This document shows, piece by piece, positions 29,847 through 38,817 of a DNA stretch of 64,000 nt. The translations under genes and the position numbers were made by a program. Within the stretch, counting starts at the first letter, position 1, and the number at the start of each line of letters is the position of its first letter. This stretch comes from JBAOHV01 sp964450685 (lineage in GTDB: Bacteria > Actinomycetota > Acidimicrobiia > Acidimicrobiales > Microtrichaceae): assembly GCA_964450685.1 (NCBI GenBank), contig CAYVDN010000010.1:17788-81787 (forward strand), in the 5' to 3' direction. A model generated the notes under the pieces. It saw nothing but the letters and a program-made list of their open reading frames with translations. It was not told the origin of the DNA and did not search any database.

Positions 29847-30638
29847 CTACAGGTCCGGCAGGCCGAGTCCGAGCGGCGGTGCGACGAGGCCGCCGTCGAC
29901 CTCGAGCACCTTGCCGGTCAGGTACGAGCCGGCCGGGGAGCACAGGTAGACGACTCCGGCGGCGATGTCCTCGGGCTCGCCCAGCCGCTGGAGCTCGGTT
30001 GACTGCTCCATCGCCGTGCGCATCCCGTCGTCGGCCATGACCATGTCCAGAGCCGAGGTGGCGACTGATCCCACGGCGATCGCGTTCACGCGGATCCGCG
30101 GCGACAGGTCGCTCGCCATCTCTTTGGTGAGATGTGTCAGCGCTGCCTTGGCGGTGCCGTAGGCGGCGAAACCCCGGTTCGGGATCCGCCCGGCGGCGGA
30201 CGAGATGTTCACCACCGAACCGCCACCCCGTTCCAGCATCGCGGGCACCGCCTGCTTGGTCAGCTCGAACGCAGTCGTGACGTTGAACGTGAGCGCACGC
30301 TCGAACGAGCGCACGCTCGTGTCGAGCAGCGCCTTCGGCATCGAACCACCGGCGTTGTTGACCAGCAGGTCCAGACCGCCGAACTCCTGCACTGCGGTGT
30401 CGACCAGCTCGCCCAGCCGATCGAGCTCCATCACATCGAAGGCCACCGGAACGGCTCGTCTGCCGAGTCCCCTGATCGTCTCTGCTACCTGCTCGATCTG
30501 CTCGGCGGTGCGCGCCGCGACGACCACGTCAGCTCCCGCCTCGGCCAGGGCGATCGCCGAGGCCCTGCCGATGCCGCGCCCTGCGCCGGTGACGACGGCG
30601 ACCCTGCCGTCGAGTCGGAAGCGGTCGAGGATGCTCAT
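29847..30638 (-). CDS. Short-chain dehydrogenase/reductase
   Basis: 263 residues. TGAGRGIGRA near residues 17-26, NNAG, and the catalytic Ser-Tyr-Lys in NISSAAG and AAYGTAKAAL are all present. The length and C-terminal EVDGGLVA are those of classical NAD(P)-dependent SDRs, often 3-hydroxyacyl or 3-oxoacyl reductases. GGAGGA lies eight bases before the ATG at 30638. That ATG overlaps the stop of the upstream thioesterase gene (ATGA), so the two are coupled, pointing to an acyl-CoA or acyl-lipid substrate. Confidence 0.9.
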   Translation of the reverse strand: MSILDRFRLDGRVAVVTGAGRGIGRASAIALAEAGADVVVAARTAEQIEQVAETIRGLGRRAVPVAFDVMELDRLGELVDTAVQEFGGLDLLVNNAGGSMPKALLDTSVRSFERALTFNVTTAFELTKQAVPAMLERGGGSVVNISSAAGRIPNRGFAAYGTAKAALTHLTKEMASDLSPRIRVNAIAVGSVATSALDMVMADDGMRTAMEQSTELQRLGEPEDIAAGVVYLCSPAGSYLTGKVLEVDGGLVAPPLGLGLPDL

Positions 30639-31135
30639 GTCGGGATTCCTCCGGTGATCGAGGGGGATGGGTCGTTCGAGGGAGCAGAGTCGACGAGCGC
30701 CAACGAGTAGGTGACCGTTGCCTGTGCTACGGGCTTCTCCAGCGCGCTCGGCTCGCCCGTGTCGGAGTACTGCAGGACGTCCACCACGGCGAGGCTCCGC
30801 CCGAGTTTCAGGAGCTTGGCCTCGGTCACGAGGTCGACCAGTCGTGGCCGGCGCAGGAAGTTGATCGTCAGGTTGCTGGTGACGGCGAGCGCAGCGGGCC
30901 CGATGCGTGACAGCACGACCATGTATGAGACCCCGTCGGCCAGCGACATCAGTGTCGGACCCGAGACGGTGCCGCCGGGGCGCGAGTCGCCCTCGCCTGT
31001 GGGCTGGCGAACCCGGATGCCTTCGAGATCCACGCGTTCGATCGTCCACGACAGCGGGCGGCCGAAAGCTGCGCGCATGAACTCGTCGAGCGCGTCGGCG
31101 TCCATCACTATCGATGGTTCGTCCCGGGTCTGCAT
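30635..31135 (-). CDS. PaaI-type hotdog thioesterase
   Basis: 166 residues. A single hotdog domain with the central-helix motif GGTVSGPTLMSLADG, corresponding to the family HGGxxxxLxD motif but with the usual His replaced by Pro-Gly-Gly context. The second half, TSNLTINFLRRP, is the typical long strand. It probably hydrolyses acyl-CoA thioesters as a tetramer. It is translationally coupled to the SDR gene. The ATG at 31135 has CAGACT six bases upstream, a -10-like hexamer deviating from TANNNT at the first base. Confidence 0.82.
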   Translation of the reverse strand: MQTRDEPSIVMDADALDEFMRAAFGRPLSWTIERVDLEGIRVRQPTGEGDSRPGGTVSGPTLMSLADGVSYMVVLSRIGPAALAVTSNLTINFLRRPRLVDLVTEAKLLKLGRSLAVVDVLQYSDTGEPSALEKPVAQATVTYSLALVDSAPSNDPSPSITGGIPT

Positions 31136-31153
31136 TGCCGGAGTCTGTCACGC

Positions 31154-32536
31154 CTACTCCAGCGACGGGCCGGCTCTGGTGGTGGGGTTGTGGGCCATCT
31201 GGTGGTCTCGTCTGTGGTGGTGGCGTTGCCCGAAGAAGGTGTGGCCGTCGGGAGCGGTCCAGCGAGTCCACCCGTCGGCGTCGAGCTCGAGTGACCACCC
31301 AGACCTGTGGGCCACTCGATGGTGTCGCCTGCACAGCACCACCAGGTTGTCGGTATCGGTGGTGCCGCCGTGGGCCCAATGGCGGACGTGATGCGCGTCG
31401 AGCCAGCCGAGGTGTGCGTCGCAGCCTGGGAACGTGCAGCAGCCGTCGCGGGCGAGCAGTGACCATCGCTGCGCAGTAGACGGGTGGCGCACCTCGCGAC
31501 CGGCGTCGGTTGGCCGCCCGAGCGAGTCGAGCACGACAGCATGGAAGCCGGCATCGCAGAGGAACGTCGGCACACGACTTGCAGGTAGTGGGCCGAGCAG
31601 GTGGTGATGCAGGCCCCAGATGTCGAGATGGGCACTGCCTTCACGGGTGCCGTCCACGCCGGATCGGTCGTTGCTCGCGTGGAGCACGAGTGTTGCCTCG
31701 ACCTTCGGTTTGCTGGTGGAGGAGGCGTCGGTGGCGAGCGCTCGACGGCAGACCTCTTCCAGAGCGAGCGCCATGAGGGTCGAGCGGGACGGCACCGCGG
31801 TGGCACCCCCGCTGTTCTCGGCGTCCCGGGTGAACTGGTGGAAGAGCTCGTCGGCGACAGCGTTGAGGGCGTCCGCAACACACACGGCGTGCTCTCCCAC
31901 GAGCTCACCCCGGACGAGCATGAAGTCGTTCGACCGAGACAGCCTGAGCTTGTTGGCGAGCAGGTCGCCATCCGGATCGTGGGAGCCGTCGGGGTCGGCC
32001 ATGGATGCGAGGTGCTCGACGTGGGCCTTCCAGACGTCGAAGACCATTGCCGGAGCAGCTTCGAGCAGGTCTGCCATTACGGGAGCCAGCGCATGGGAGT
32101 TGCGCTCGTTGACAGCGCCGGCGAGCACTCTTGCGTGGTCGGCGCCGACGGCGCCGCGGGCGAGCGCATCGGCCACTGGTTCGAGCGCCGGGTCGTCGGA
32201 CAGTCTCCTGGCCAGGGCGAGCCGCCGGCGAGCGACGCCCATGGGCAGCGACGCCTGCGCCGCCAACCACTTGGATGTGGAGGCACCGCAGCGGATGTCG
32301 GTGTGGCGGCGCCGGTCGAGCTCTCCGAGAGCATGGACCTGCGTTGCATCGAGCACCCGTCGGAGCCGCTCGAGCCCCAGGCACAACTCACGCAGCTGCG
32401 GTCCGTCCAGGCCGTCGACTGGTAGGCCTGCAGCGACGGAGACCGCCGTGAGCGCCGCCTGGACACATGACGACACCAGCTCACCAGCAGTGCCCGTCGG
32501 CGCTGAGGAGGTGGCGGAATCCGGCCCGTCGAACAT
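31154..32536 (-). CDS. DUF222/HNH endonuclease domain protein (13E12 repeat type)
   Basis: 460 residues. The N-terminal two thirds are the helical DUF222 domain (RLRRVLDATQVHALGEL, then LASMADPDGSHDPDG). The C-terminus has an HNH motif with the zinc pair CTFPGCD, DAHHVRHWAHGG and NLVVLCRRHH. Such proteins are multi-copy in many actinobacteria, related to the M. tuberculosis 13E12 family. Their role is unknown and they are suspected selfish or DNA-processing elements. TACGAT lies seven bases before the ATG at 32536, suggesting a leaderless message. The C-terminal tail is His/Arg-rich. Confidence 0.9.
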   Translation of the reverse strand: MFDGPDSATSSAPTGTAGELVSSCVQAALTAVSVAAGLPVDGLDGPQLRELCLGLERLRRVLDATQVHALGELDRRRHTDIRCGASTSKWLAAQASLPMGVARRRLALARRLSDDPALEPVADALARGAVGADHARVLAGAVNERNSHALAPVMADLLEAAPAMVFDVWKAHVEHLASMADPDGSHDPDGDLLANKLRLSRSNDFMLVRGELVGEHAVCVADALNAVADELFHQFTRDAENSGGATAVPSRSTLMALALEEVCRRALATDASSTSKPKVEATLVLHASNDRSGVDGTREGSAHLDIWGLHHHLLGPLPASRVPTFLCDAGFHAVVLDSLGRPTDAGREVRHPSTAQRWSLLARDGCCTFPGCDAHLGWLDAHHVRHWAHGGTTDTDNLVVLCRRHHRVAHRSGWSLELDADGWTRWTAPDGHTFFGQRHHHRRDHQMAHNPTTRAGPSLE

Positions 32537-32543
32537 GAGTTCG

Positions 32544-32549
32544 ATCGTA
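32544..32549 (-). promoter_or_regulatory. -10-like TACGAT before the DUF222/HNH gene
   Basis: TACGAT on the minus strand, seven bases before the ATG at 32536. It fits a leaderless start. Confidence 0.5.
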
Positions 32550-32566
32550 ATGGAATGGTGTGACAG

Positions 32567-33220
32567 TCAGCGTGCGGGGAGTTCGCGGACCACCCGGGCC
32601 GGGGAGCCGACCGCCACACAGTTGTCGGGAAGGTCATGAGCGACGACCGAGTTGGCGCCCACGACCACCCGGCGTCCGATCGTCACGCCGGGCAACACCA
32701 CGACGCCGGTGCCCAACCAGGAGCCGTCGCCGATCTTCACAGGTGATGCCGGCTCCATCGTCACCCCGATCGGCCTGTCCGGGTCGGACGCGTCGTGTGA
32801 GGCATCGGTCAGGTAGACGCCCGGCCCGAACCAGACGTCGTCGCCGATGGTGATGCGGCGGTGGGCCACGATGCTGAGACCCCGGGCGGCCCACACCCGT
32901 GAGCCGATGCTGATCATCGGACCGTTCGCTGGTGTCCACTCCCACTCGGGTGACGCGGCCAGGGTGATGCCGGGGGACAGGAGTGTGTCGTCGCCCACCG
33001 AGATAGCGGCCTGGCCCATCAGTAGCGTGTACGGCTGCTGCAGCATGGAGCTCCGGCCGAACGCTCCGAACCCGAGTCGGCGAGCGTCGTCGGGGCCGAT
33101 ATACGCCCAGTGCAGCGCCAGGCGGCCGAGGGCCACCGCGGCGACGGCGCTGCGGTGGCCGACCTGATGGCCGAATCTTCGAACGGTGCGCTGCAGCTGC
33201 GCCCGGACGTTCACAACCAT
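32567..33220 (-). CDS. Left-handed beta-helix (hexapeptide) acyltransferase
   Basis: 217 residues. Imperfect hexapeptide repeats run through the C-terminal half (ISIGSRVWAARG, ITIGDDVWFGPGVYL, VKIGDGSWLGTGVVVLPG, VTIGRRVVVGANSVV) and end in AVGSPARVV, the usual cap. The family forms trimers that O-acetylate sugars or chloramphenicol-like substrates. The catalytic His may be in LTDASHD. The ATG at 33220 overlaps the corA stop by ten bases. A GTG at 33214 would overlap it by four and is equally possible. Cotranscription with corA looks incidental. Confidence 0.85.
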   Translation of the reverse strand: MVVNVRAQLQRTVRRFGHQVGHRSAVAAVALGRLALHWAYIGPDDARRLGFGAFGRSSMLQQPYTLLMGQAAISVGDDTLLSPGITLAASPEWEWTPANGPMISIGSRVWAARGLSIVAHRRITIGDDVWFGPGVYLTDASHDASDPDRPIGVTMEPASPVKIGDGSWLGTGVVVLPGVTIGRRVVVGANSVVAHDLPDNCVAVGSPARVVRELPAR

Positions 33221-34227
33221 CCGGATCGCTTGAACACGCGGTGGAGCGCGATGCAAGCGGCGACGATCACCGCCAGCACGACGTAGTAGCCGTAGCGGGT
33301 TCCCAGCTCCGGCATCTCCTCGAAGTTCATGCCGTATATCCCGGCGATCATCGTCGGCACCGCGAGGATCGCGACCCACGCCGAGATCTTTCGCATGTCC
33401 TCGTTCTGGCGCACCGACACCTGGGTCAGGTTCGCCTCGAGGGCACCGTTGAGCAGCTCCCGATGTGTCTGCACCTGGTCTATGACGTGGCGGAGCTCGT
33501 CGTTGCTGTCGGCGAAGTAGCGGCGGAGCTCGTCGTCGAGAACGGGGTGATCAATGGTGGCAAGCTTCGCCAGGGCAGGCTCCAGCGGCACCGTGGACCG
33601 GCTCAGCTGGAGCACCTCGCGCTTGAGCTCGTAGATGCGCTGCGTCGGGCTCTCCCGCGTGTTCGAGAACACGACCTGCTCGACCTCCTCTATGTCGTCG
33701 GAGATTCCGGCGAGAACGGGCGCGTATGCGTCCAGCAGCTCCTCGACGATCGCGTGCAGCACCGCGGCGGGACCGCGGGCGAGCCAAGCGGGGTCGGCCT
33801 CCATCCTGGCGCGCAGGTCGGTCAGCGGAACTGCGTCGCCGTGGCGCACCACGACGAGGTGGCGGGGTGATGCCATCACGGTTATCTGACCGAACTCGAC
33901 GCGTTCCTCTTCCTCGAGATACCGGGCCGGGCGGAGCACGACGGTGAGCGTGTCCACGTGTACGTCGACCTTGGGCCGCTCGTCGCTCAGATGCGCGTCC
34001 TCGGCGGCGAGCGGATGGATCCCGAACGCCCGCGCCGCGTCGTTGAGCTCGGCCGGTTCGGGGTTGAGCAGGCCCACCCACACGAAGTCGGATTCGACGC
34101 CGCACGCTTCGGCGAGCTCGGTGAAGTCCTGATGCCCGCTGCCGTCGGGATCGTGTTCGAGTCGCAGCCCGTTCCTGTAGGCGCCGTAGCCGATGATCAC
34201 CCGCCGAGTCTGCCATCTGGGATGCAT
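33211..34227 (-). CDS. corA: CorA-family magnesium/divalent cation transporter
   Basis: 338 residues. A long cytosolic domain (with VDVHVDTLTVVLRPARYL) is followed by a helical neck and two membrane segments at the C-terminus. The essential pore motif YGMNFEEMPEL is intact between them. The protein ends FKRSGWL, giving the basic tail of the family. It would form a pentameric Mg2+/Co2+ channel in the cytoplasmic membrane. The ATG at 34227 has CGAGGAA just upstream, and the earlier in-frame starts at 34242 and 34248 are less likely. It is divergent from the large lipoprotein gene. Confidence 0.92.
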   Translation of the reverse strand: MHPRWQTRRVIIGYGAYRNGLRLEHDPDGSGHQDFTELAEACGVESDFVWVGLLNPEPAELNDAARAFGIHPLAAEDAHLSDERPKVDVHVDTLTVVLRPARYLEEEERVEFGQITVMASPRHLVVVRHGDAVPLTDLRARMEADPAWLARGPAAVLHAIVEELLDAYAPVLAGISDDIEEVEQVVFSNTRESPTQRIYELKREVLQLSRSTVPLEPALAKLATIDHPVLDDELRRYFADSNDELRHVIDQVQTHRELLNGALEANLTQVSVRQNEDMRKISAWVAILAVPTMIAGIYGMNFEEMPELGTRYGYYVVLAVIVAACIALHRVFKRSGWL

Positions 34228-34260
34228 GGTTCCTCGGGACATCCGCAACCCGTTCGGAAC

Positions 34261-34266
34261 TAGCGT
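34261..34266 (+). promoter_or_regulatory. -10-like TAGCGT of the large lipoprotein gene
   Basis: TAGCGT 29 bases before the ATG at 34296, with AAGGGGGA as ribosome site at 34285-34292, so this gene, unlike many here, has a leader. No good -35 is seen. Confidence 0.4.
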
Positions 34267-34295
34267 CGCTGCACACCGGGGGCGAAGGGGGAGCG

Positions 34296-37200
34296 ATGAG
34301 TCGTTCGGTCCGTGGACTCAGAGGGTCGACTGCGGTCGCAACCGTCGGGGCGGTCGTGGTGATCGTCCTGTCAGCTTGTGTGCCACCTCCGCCGCCGGCC
34401 TCGTCGGGGTTGTCGTCGGTGCCGGCGGGCGGGGCACGTGTCCCGGGGTCGCTCGACTGCGTCCACTGGCGCTACGACGGCGTCCCCACCGGTGATCTGC
34501 CATCGGAGTGGGATCCGGACGACTACCGCTTCACATCCCGACGCGACCCGGGTTCGGCACGCTCGCCCCAGAGGCTCTGCGGACAGTTGGGAGCCGCAGT
34601 CGACCTGGCGTGGGGTGTGGAGAGAGGTTCGCCCGACACCGTGATCGCCGTGCTCGACTCGGGGATCGAGTGGCGCAACGCCGAGGCGATGGCTGACCTG
34701 GCGGAGACCGCGTACCTGAACCGGGAGGAACTACCGCCGCCTCAGCCCATGGCATCCGGACCTGATGTGTACGACCGGGACGGTGATGGCCGGTACTCGG
34801 TGTTGGACTACGCGGACGACCCGCGTGTGTCCGACCGCAACGACAACGGCATGCTCGATCCCGAGGACCTGATCCTCACCCCGGAGTTCAACGACGGAGT
34901 CGACGCAGACGGCAACGGTTGGGTGGACGACATCTCCGGCTGGGACGTTCTCAACGACGACAACAACCCGCTCGACGACGTCGAGTACGGACACGGCACC
35001 GGGGAAGCCAGGGATTCGGCGGCCGCTCACAACGGGGAGGGGGCCTACGGGACCTGCCCAGAATGCTCACATCTGCCCGTGCGCGTGTCGGACTCGTTCA
35101 TCGCCCAGGGCGGAAGGTTCGCAGCAGGGGTGATGTTCGCGCTGGACAGCGACGCGGAGGTGATCCAGGAGGCGCTGGGCGCGATCAACAATCCGCCGCA
35201 AGCCCAACAGGCGGTCGACGCTGCTCACCGCAGCGGAGTGCCCGTCGTGGCGTCGATGGCCGACGAGCAGTCCCAGCACGCCAACCTCCCGGCCGCGATG
35301 AACCACACGATCCCGGTCAACTCGGTGATAGAGGCATACGACTTCCTCGGTGACCTCGGGCCGCTGGCGACCGGCAAGAGGGACACCCTCGCACTGAACG
35401 GTTGCACGAACACCGGCGGCATCGCCTGGCTGAGTGTGCCGTCCGACGGGTGCTCGTCGGAGGCGACCGGCAACGCCGCGGGCATGGTCGGTCTCGTGGT
35501 GAGCGCGGCGCAACGACGGGGTCTCGACCTGTCCGCTGACGAGGTCGCACAGGTGTTGCGGGCGGGGGCCGACGACATCGACTTCTCGACACCGAACGAC
35601 GTCGACCGGGCCAACAGGTTGCGCGACGACTTCGGCCAGAGACGGTTCCCGTCGGTCGAGGGCTGGGACGCTACCCATGGATACGGTCGTATCAACGCGT
35701 ACGAAGCGGTTCGCATGGTCGCCGATGGATGGATCCCGCCCGAGGCCGACCTGACCTCGCCGTCGTGGTTCACGATCATGCCGACCACCGGCTCGATCCC
35801 GCTCGAGGGGCGAGTGGCCGCCAGCCGGTCGTCCTCGTATTCGTACAGGGTCGAGTGGACGACGGGCCTGCAGCCGCCGCTGCATCCCGGCGTCGACCAG
35901 TGGCGCACTGTTGTCGAACGAGTTGGTTTGACCGCGCCGGTCGAGGGCGAGCTGGCAGAGCTCGACCTTGCCCAGATCGCCGCGGCCCTGCCCGGTGGAG
36001 GCAGCGGCACGCCGTCGGGTGACCGCCAGCTGCCCGACCCTGACCGGTTCACCGTCCGCGTGCGGGTAGTGGTGACCGACGCCGAAGGTCGGATCGGGAC
36101 GATGCACAGGGTGCTGGCCGTGCACGACGACCCCGACCTGATGTCGGTCGAGTCCCCCGACGGTGTGGGGACGTCGAGTCCTGTGTTCGAGGACCTGGAC
36201 GGCGATGGTGCCGACGAGTTGGTCGTCGCGACCGACGACGGGGTGGTGCACGCCCGGCGCGCGGACGGCACCGAGGCGGCAGGGTTCCCGGTGCGCACGC
36301 CGACCGCGCCGTACTGGCACAAGGGGTCGCGCGCGGCTCTCGCGGCAGGTATCGAACCGCCAGGTTCGGGAATCCCGGTCGGAGCGCCGGCGGTCGCTGA
36401 TGTCGATGAGGACGGGTCGCCCGAGGTGGTGGTAACCGACTTCGACGGCGGGGTTCACGTCTGGCGAGCGGACGGCACGAAGGTCGCGACGATGCGGATC
36501 GACGGGCGGTTCAGCCCACAGTCGGCGACCGACAGCCGCAACCGGCTCAAGCGGGGAATCAGCGGTTCCCCGGCTCTCGGCGACCTTGACGGCGACGGGG
36601 ACCTGGAAGTCGTCGTCGCAGCGATGGACAGACACGTCCACGCGTGGCACCACGACGGTGCGCCGCTGGCCGGGTTCCCGGTTCTCCTGGTCGACCCTGC
36701 GAAGGTGGCAGAGGTCGACCCCGCCACGCACAGGGTTCGGTTCGCCGACGAGAAGGGGACAGGACAGGGCGGTGAGCTGATAGCCACGCCGACCCTGGTC
36801 GACCTGGTCGGCGATGACCGCCCCGAGATCGTCGTCGGTGCCGAGGAGCAGTACAGCGAGGCCGTGCAGGCGGTGCCGGGAATCGGTGTCCCTGGCGGCA
36901 ACACGCGCCTGTACGCCATCAGCCCCGACGGCACCAGGGCCGGAGGGGAGGACCGCTCAGCAGCGCACCCCGACGAGCACGCGTACCTGCCGGGATGGCC
37001 GGTGCCGTTGCCCATGGTGATGAGCGGTGTGCTGCCGACGATCGGCGACGGGGTGTCGCTGCAGGCTGCGGCTGGTGACATCGACGGAGACGGCGACAAC
37101 GAGGTGGTGGCCACGTCGGTCAGCGGGCAGACGAGGGTCCTCAACGCCGACGGAACCGGCTTCTTCGGGGACCCGTTGGGGTTGCCGGTGACGCTCAACT

Positions 37201-37760
37201 GGCTTGGTGCAGTGGGGCCCGGGTCCAACAGCACCGACACGGCAGCGGTGCTCTCCGCGTTCGGTGGGCCGGCTCTGGGGCGGATCGGTGGCACCGGGTT
37301 GGACGTGGCTGCTCCGACGTCGGGTGCAGGGCGGGCGACCGATACCTTGTTCTCGAACGACCAGGACGGCGACCCGCACCTGACCGTGTGGAACGGTCGC
37401 ACCGGTGCCATCAGGTCGGGTTTCCCGCGGGTGACGGCCGACATCGCGTTCTTCGTCACGCCCTCGATCGTCGACGTGGACGGTGACGGGCGCAACGACG
37501 TCGTGGCGGGCAACGGCCTGCAGACCCTGGACGCATTCCGGTCGGACGGCTCCAGCGTCCCGGGATGGCCGAAGCTGACGATGGGTTGGCTGGTGGGGAC
37601 CCCGGGATCCGGCGACTGGGACGGCGACGGGCTCGCCGAACTGGCCGTAGTGCGCCGTGACGGCGTGCTCATGGTGTGGCGCACCCCGACCCGAGCGGAC
37701 GCGGTCGGTGACTGGCCGCGCTACGGCGCCAACGGCCGCAACGACGGGACGGTCGGATAG
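34296..37760 (+). CDS. Secreted FG-GAP lipoprotein with a degenerate subtilisin (S8) domain
   Basis: 1,154 residues. The signal peptide ends in the lipobox VLSAC (Cys28), followed by a Pro-rich linker. Residues about 95-475 follow the S8 fold: Asp121 in AVLDSGIE and His233 in YGHGT are kept. The segment that normally holds the nucleophile reads SEATGNAAGMVGL, so the catalytic Ser is Gly392. The oxyanion Asn position is Asp323 (ASMADEQ). Calcium-like DxDxDG loops occur at 160-210. Residues about 620-1150 hold six FG-GAP/VCBS-like repeats (LDGDGADELVV and similar), forming a beta-propeller. It is anchored outside the membrane. It is probably a binding protein, not an active protease. Confidence 0.87.
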   Translation: MSRSVRGLRGSTAVATVGAVVVIVLSACVPPPPPASSGLSSVPAGGARVPGSLDCVHWRYDGVPTGDLPSEWDPDDYRFTSRRDPGSARSPQRLCGQLGAAVDLAWGVERGSPDTVIAVLDSGIEWRNAEAMADLAETAYLNREELPPPQPMASGPDVYDRDGDGRYSVLDYADDPRVSDRNDNGMLDPEDLILTPEFNDGVDADGNGWVDDISGWDVLNDDNNPLDDVEYGHGTGEARDSAAAHNGEGAYGTCPECSHLPVRVSDSFIAQGGRFAAGVMFALDSDAEVIQEALGAINNPPQAQQAVDAAHRSGVPVVASMADEQSQHANLPAAMNHTIPVNSVIEAYDFLGDLGPLATGKRDTLALNGCTNTGGIAWLSVPSDGCSSEATGNAAGMVGLVVSAAQRRGLDLSADEVAQVLRAGADDIDFSTPNDVDRANRLRDDFGQRRFPSVEGWDATHGYGRINAYEAVRMVADGWIPPEADLTSPSWFTIMPTTGSIPLEGRVAASRSSSYSYRVEWTTGLQPPLHPGVDQWRTVVERVGLTAPVEGELAELDLAQIAAALPGGGSGTPSGDRQLPDPDRFTVRVRVVVTDAEGRIGTMHRVLAVHDDPDLMSVESPDGVGTSSPVFEDLDGDGADELVVATDDGVVHARRADGTEAAGFPVRTPTAPYWHKGSRAALAAGIEPPGSGIPVGAPAVADVDEDGSPEVVVTDFDGGVHVWRADGTKVATMRIDGRFSPQSATDSRNRLKRGISGSPALGDLDGDGDLEVVVAAMDRHVHAWHHDGAPLAGFPVLLVDPAKVAEVDPATHRVRFADEKGTGQGGELIATPTLVDLVGDDRPEIVVGAEEQYSEAVQAVPGIGVPGGNTRLYAISPDGTRAGGEDRSAAHPDEHAYLPGWPVPLPMVMSGVLPTIGDGVSLQAAAGDIDGDGDNEVVATSVSGQTRVLNADGTGFFGDPLGLPVTLNWLGAVGPGSNSTDTAAVLSAFGGPALGRIGGTGLDVAAPTSGAGRATDTLFSNDQDGDPHLTVWNGRTGAIRSGFPRVTADIAFFVTPSIVDVDGDGRNDVVAGNGLQTLDAFRSDGSSVPGWPKLTMGWLVGTPGSGDWDGDGLAELAVVRRDGVLMVWRTPTRADAVGDWPRYGANGRNDGTVG

Positions 37761-37781
37761 GAGATCAGCTGGGAGCGGTGA

Positions 37782-38807
37782 TCAGGTGGGGCTGGGCTGG
37801 GCGAGCAGGTCGCCGAGCGAGTCGCGCAGGGTGCCGACGGTGCGACTGCGGACCTGTGCCCGGGTCACGTAGCGGTGAGCCGTGTGCTCCCAGGTGAAGC
37901 CGATGCCGCCGTGGTTCTGCACGTTGATCTGGGCGTTGTCCACTGCGTTGCGTGCCGCTACGGAGCGGGCCGCGGCCGCGTGGAACCCCGCGTCGGGGAG
38001 GCCGTCACGGACTGCCAGGGCGGCGTAGCGAACCAGGCTGGTCGCCGCCTCTGCGCGCACCGCCATGTCGGCACAACGGTGCTTGTACGACTGGAACGAG
38101 CCGACCGGCTGGCCGAACTGCTCTCGGTCCTTGCCGTACTGGGTCGACTGCTCAGCCGTTGCCGTGGCGATGCCCGCCAACTCGGCAGCGACCAGCACGG
38201 TCGCCCGGAGCCGCAACGCCGCCGCGTCGTCCAGGTGGGCGAGCGCGGGAACCCCGGCGACGGTGCCGATGGCCGTGGGCACCAGCAGGTCGATAGACGC
38301 CATCGGCTCGGCGACCATGTCGGCCGCCGCGACGATCGACGCGGTGTCGTCTGCCAGGACCAGGACCAGGTCCGCCCCGCCGTGGTCGGTGACCCTGAAG
38401 GTGCCCGACACGGTCGCGCCCGCGGTGGCGTCGGGGTCGGCGTGCGGTTCGGCGAGCGCCACACGGGAGGTGCCGGCCAGGATGCCGTCGCGGAGTTCCT
38501 CGACTCCGGCGAGAGCCGCGAGGCGCGCGCTGAGCACGGTAGCGAGGAACGGGCCGGGTGTGGCGTGCGAGCCGAGCTCGGCGAAGAGCAGCGCTTCTTC
38601 GGCCAGCGTGTAGCCCACGCCTCCGAGCGCTTCGGCCAGGCCGAGGCCGAACCAGCCCAGCTCGGCGCAACGCTGCCAGGTGGCGTCATCGATCACCCTG
38701 GCGGCGCCGTCGCTGGCGGCGAGTGCGTGCAGGTCGAACTCGCGCTCGAGCTGGGTGCGCACGGTCGCGATGATCTCGTCCTGTTCGTCGGTGGGGAGTA
38801 GGTCCAT
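37782..38807 (-). CDS. Acyl-CoA dehydrogenase, small subunit type (FadE-like)
   Basis: 341 residues from the ATG at 38807, with GAGGAG eight bases upstream. The C-terminal helical domain has YGKDREQFGQPVGSFQSYKHR, the FAD-contacting Arg-Gln segment, and VQNHGGIGFTWEH. The N-terminal and middle domains are shortened and degenerate, and the usual catalytic Glu region is not obvious. Such pairs in Mycobacterium form alpha2beta2 dehydrogenases acting on steroid or branched side-chain CoA esters. Its partner is the gene ten bases upstream. Confidence 0.88.
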   Translation of the reverse strand: MDLLPTDEQDEIIATVRTQLEREFDLHALAASDGAARVIDDATWQRCAELGWFGLGLAEALGGVGYTLAEEALLFAELGSHATPGPFLATVLSARLAALAGVEELRDGILAGTSRVALAEPHADPDATAGATVSGTFRVTDHGGADLVLVLADDTASIVAAADMVAEPMASIDLLVPTAIGTVAGVPALAHLDDAAALRLRATVLVAAELAGIATATAEQSTQYGKDREQFGQPVGSFQSYKHRCADMAVRAEAATSLVRYAALAVRDGLPDAGFHAAAARSVAARNAVDNAQINVQNHGGIGFTWEHTAHRYVTRAQVRSRTVGTLRDSLGDLLAQPSPT

Positions 38808-38817
38808 CGTCGTCTCC

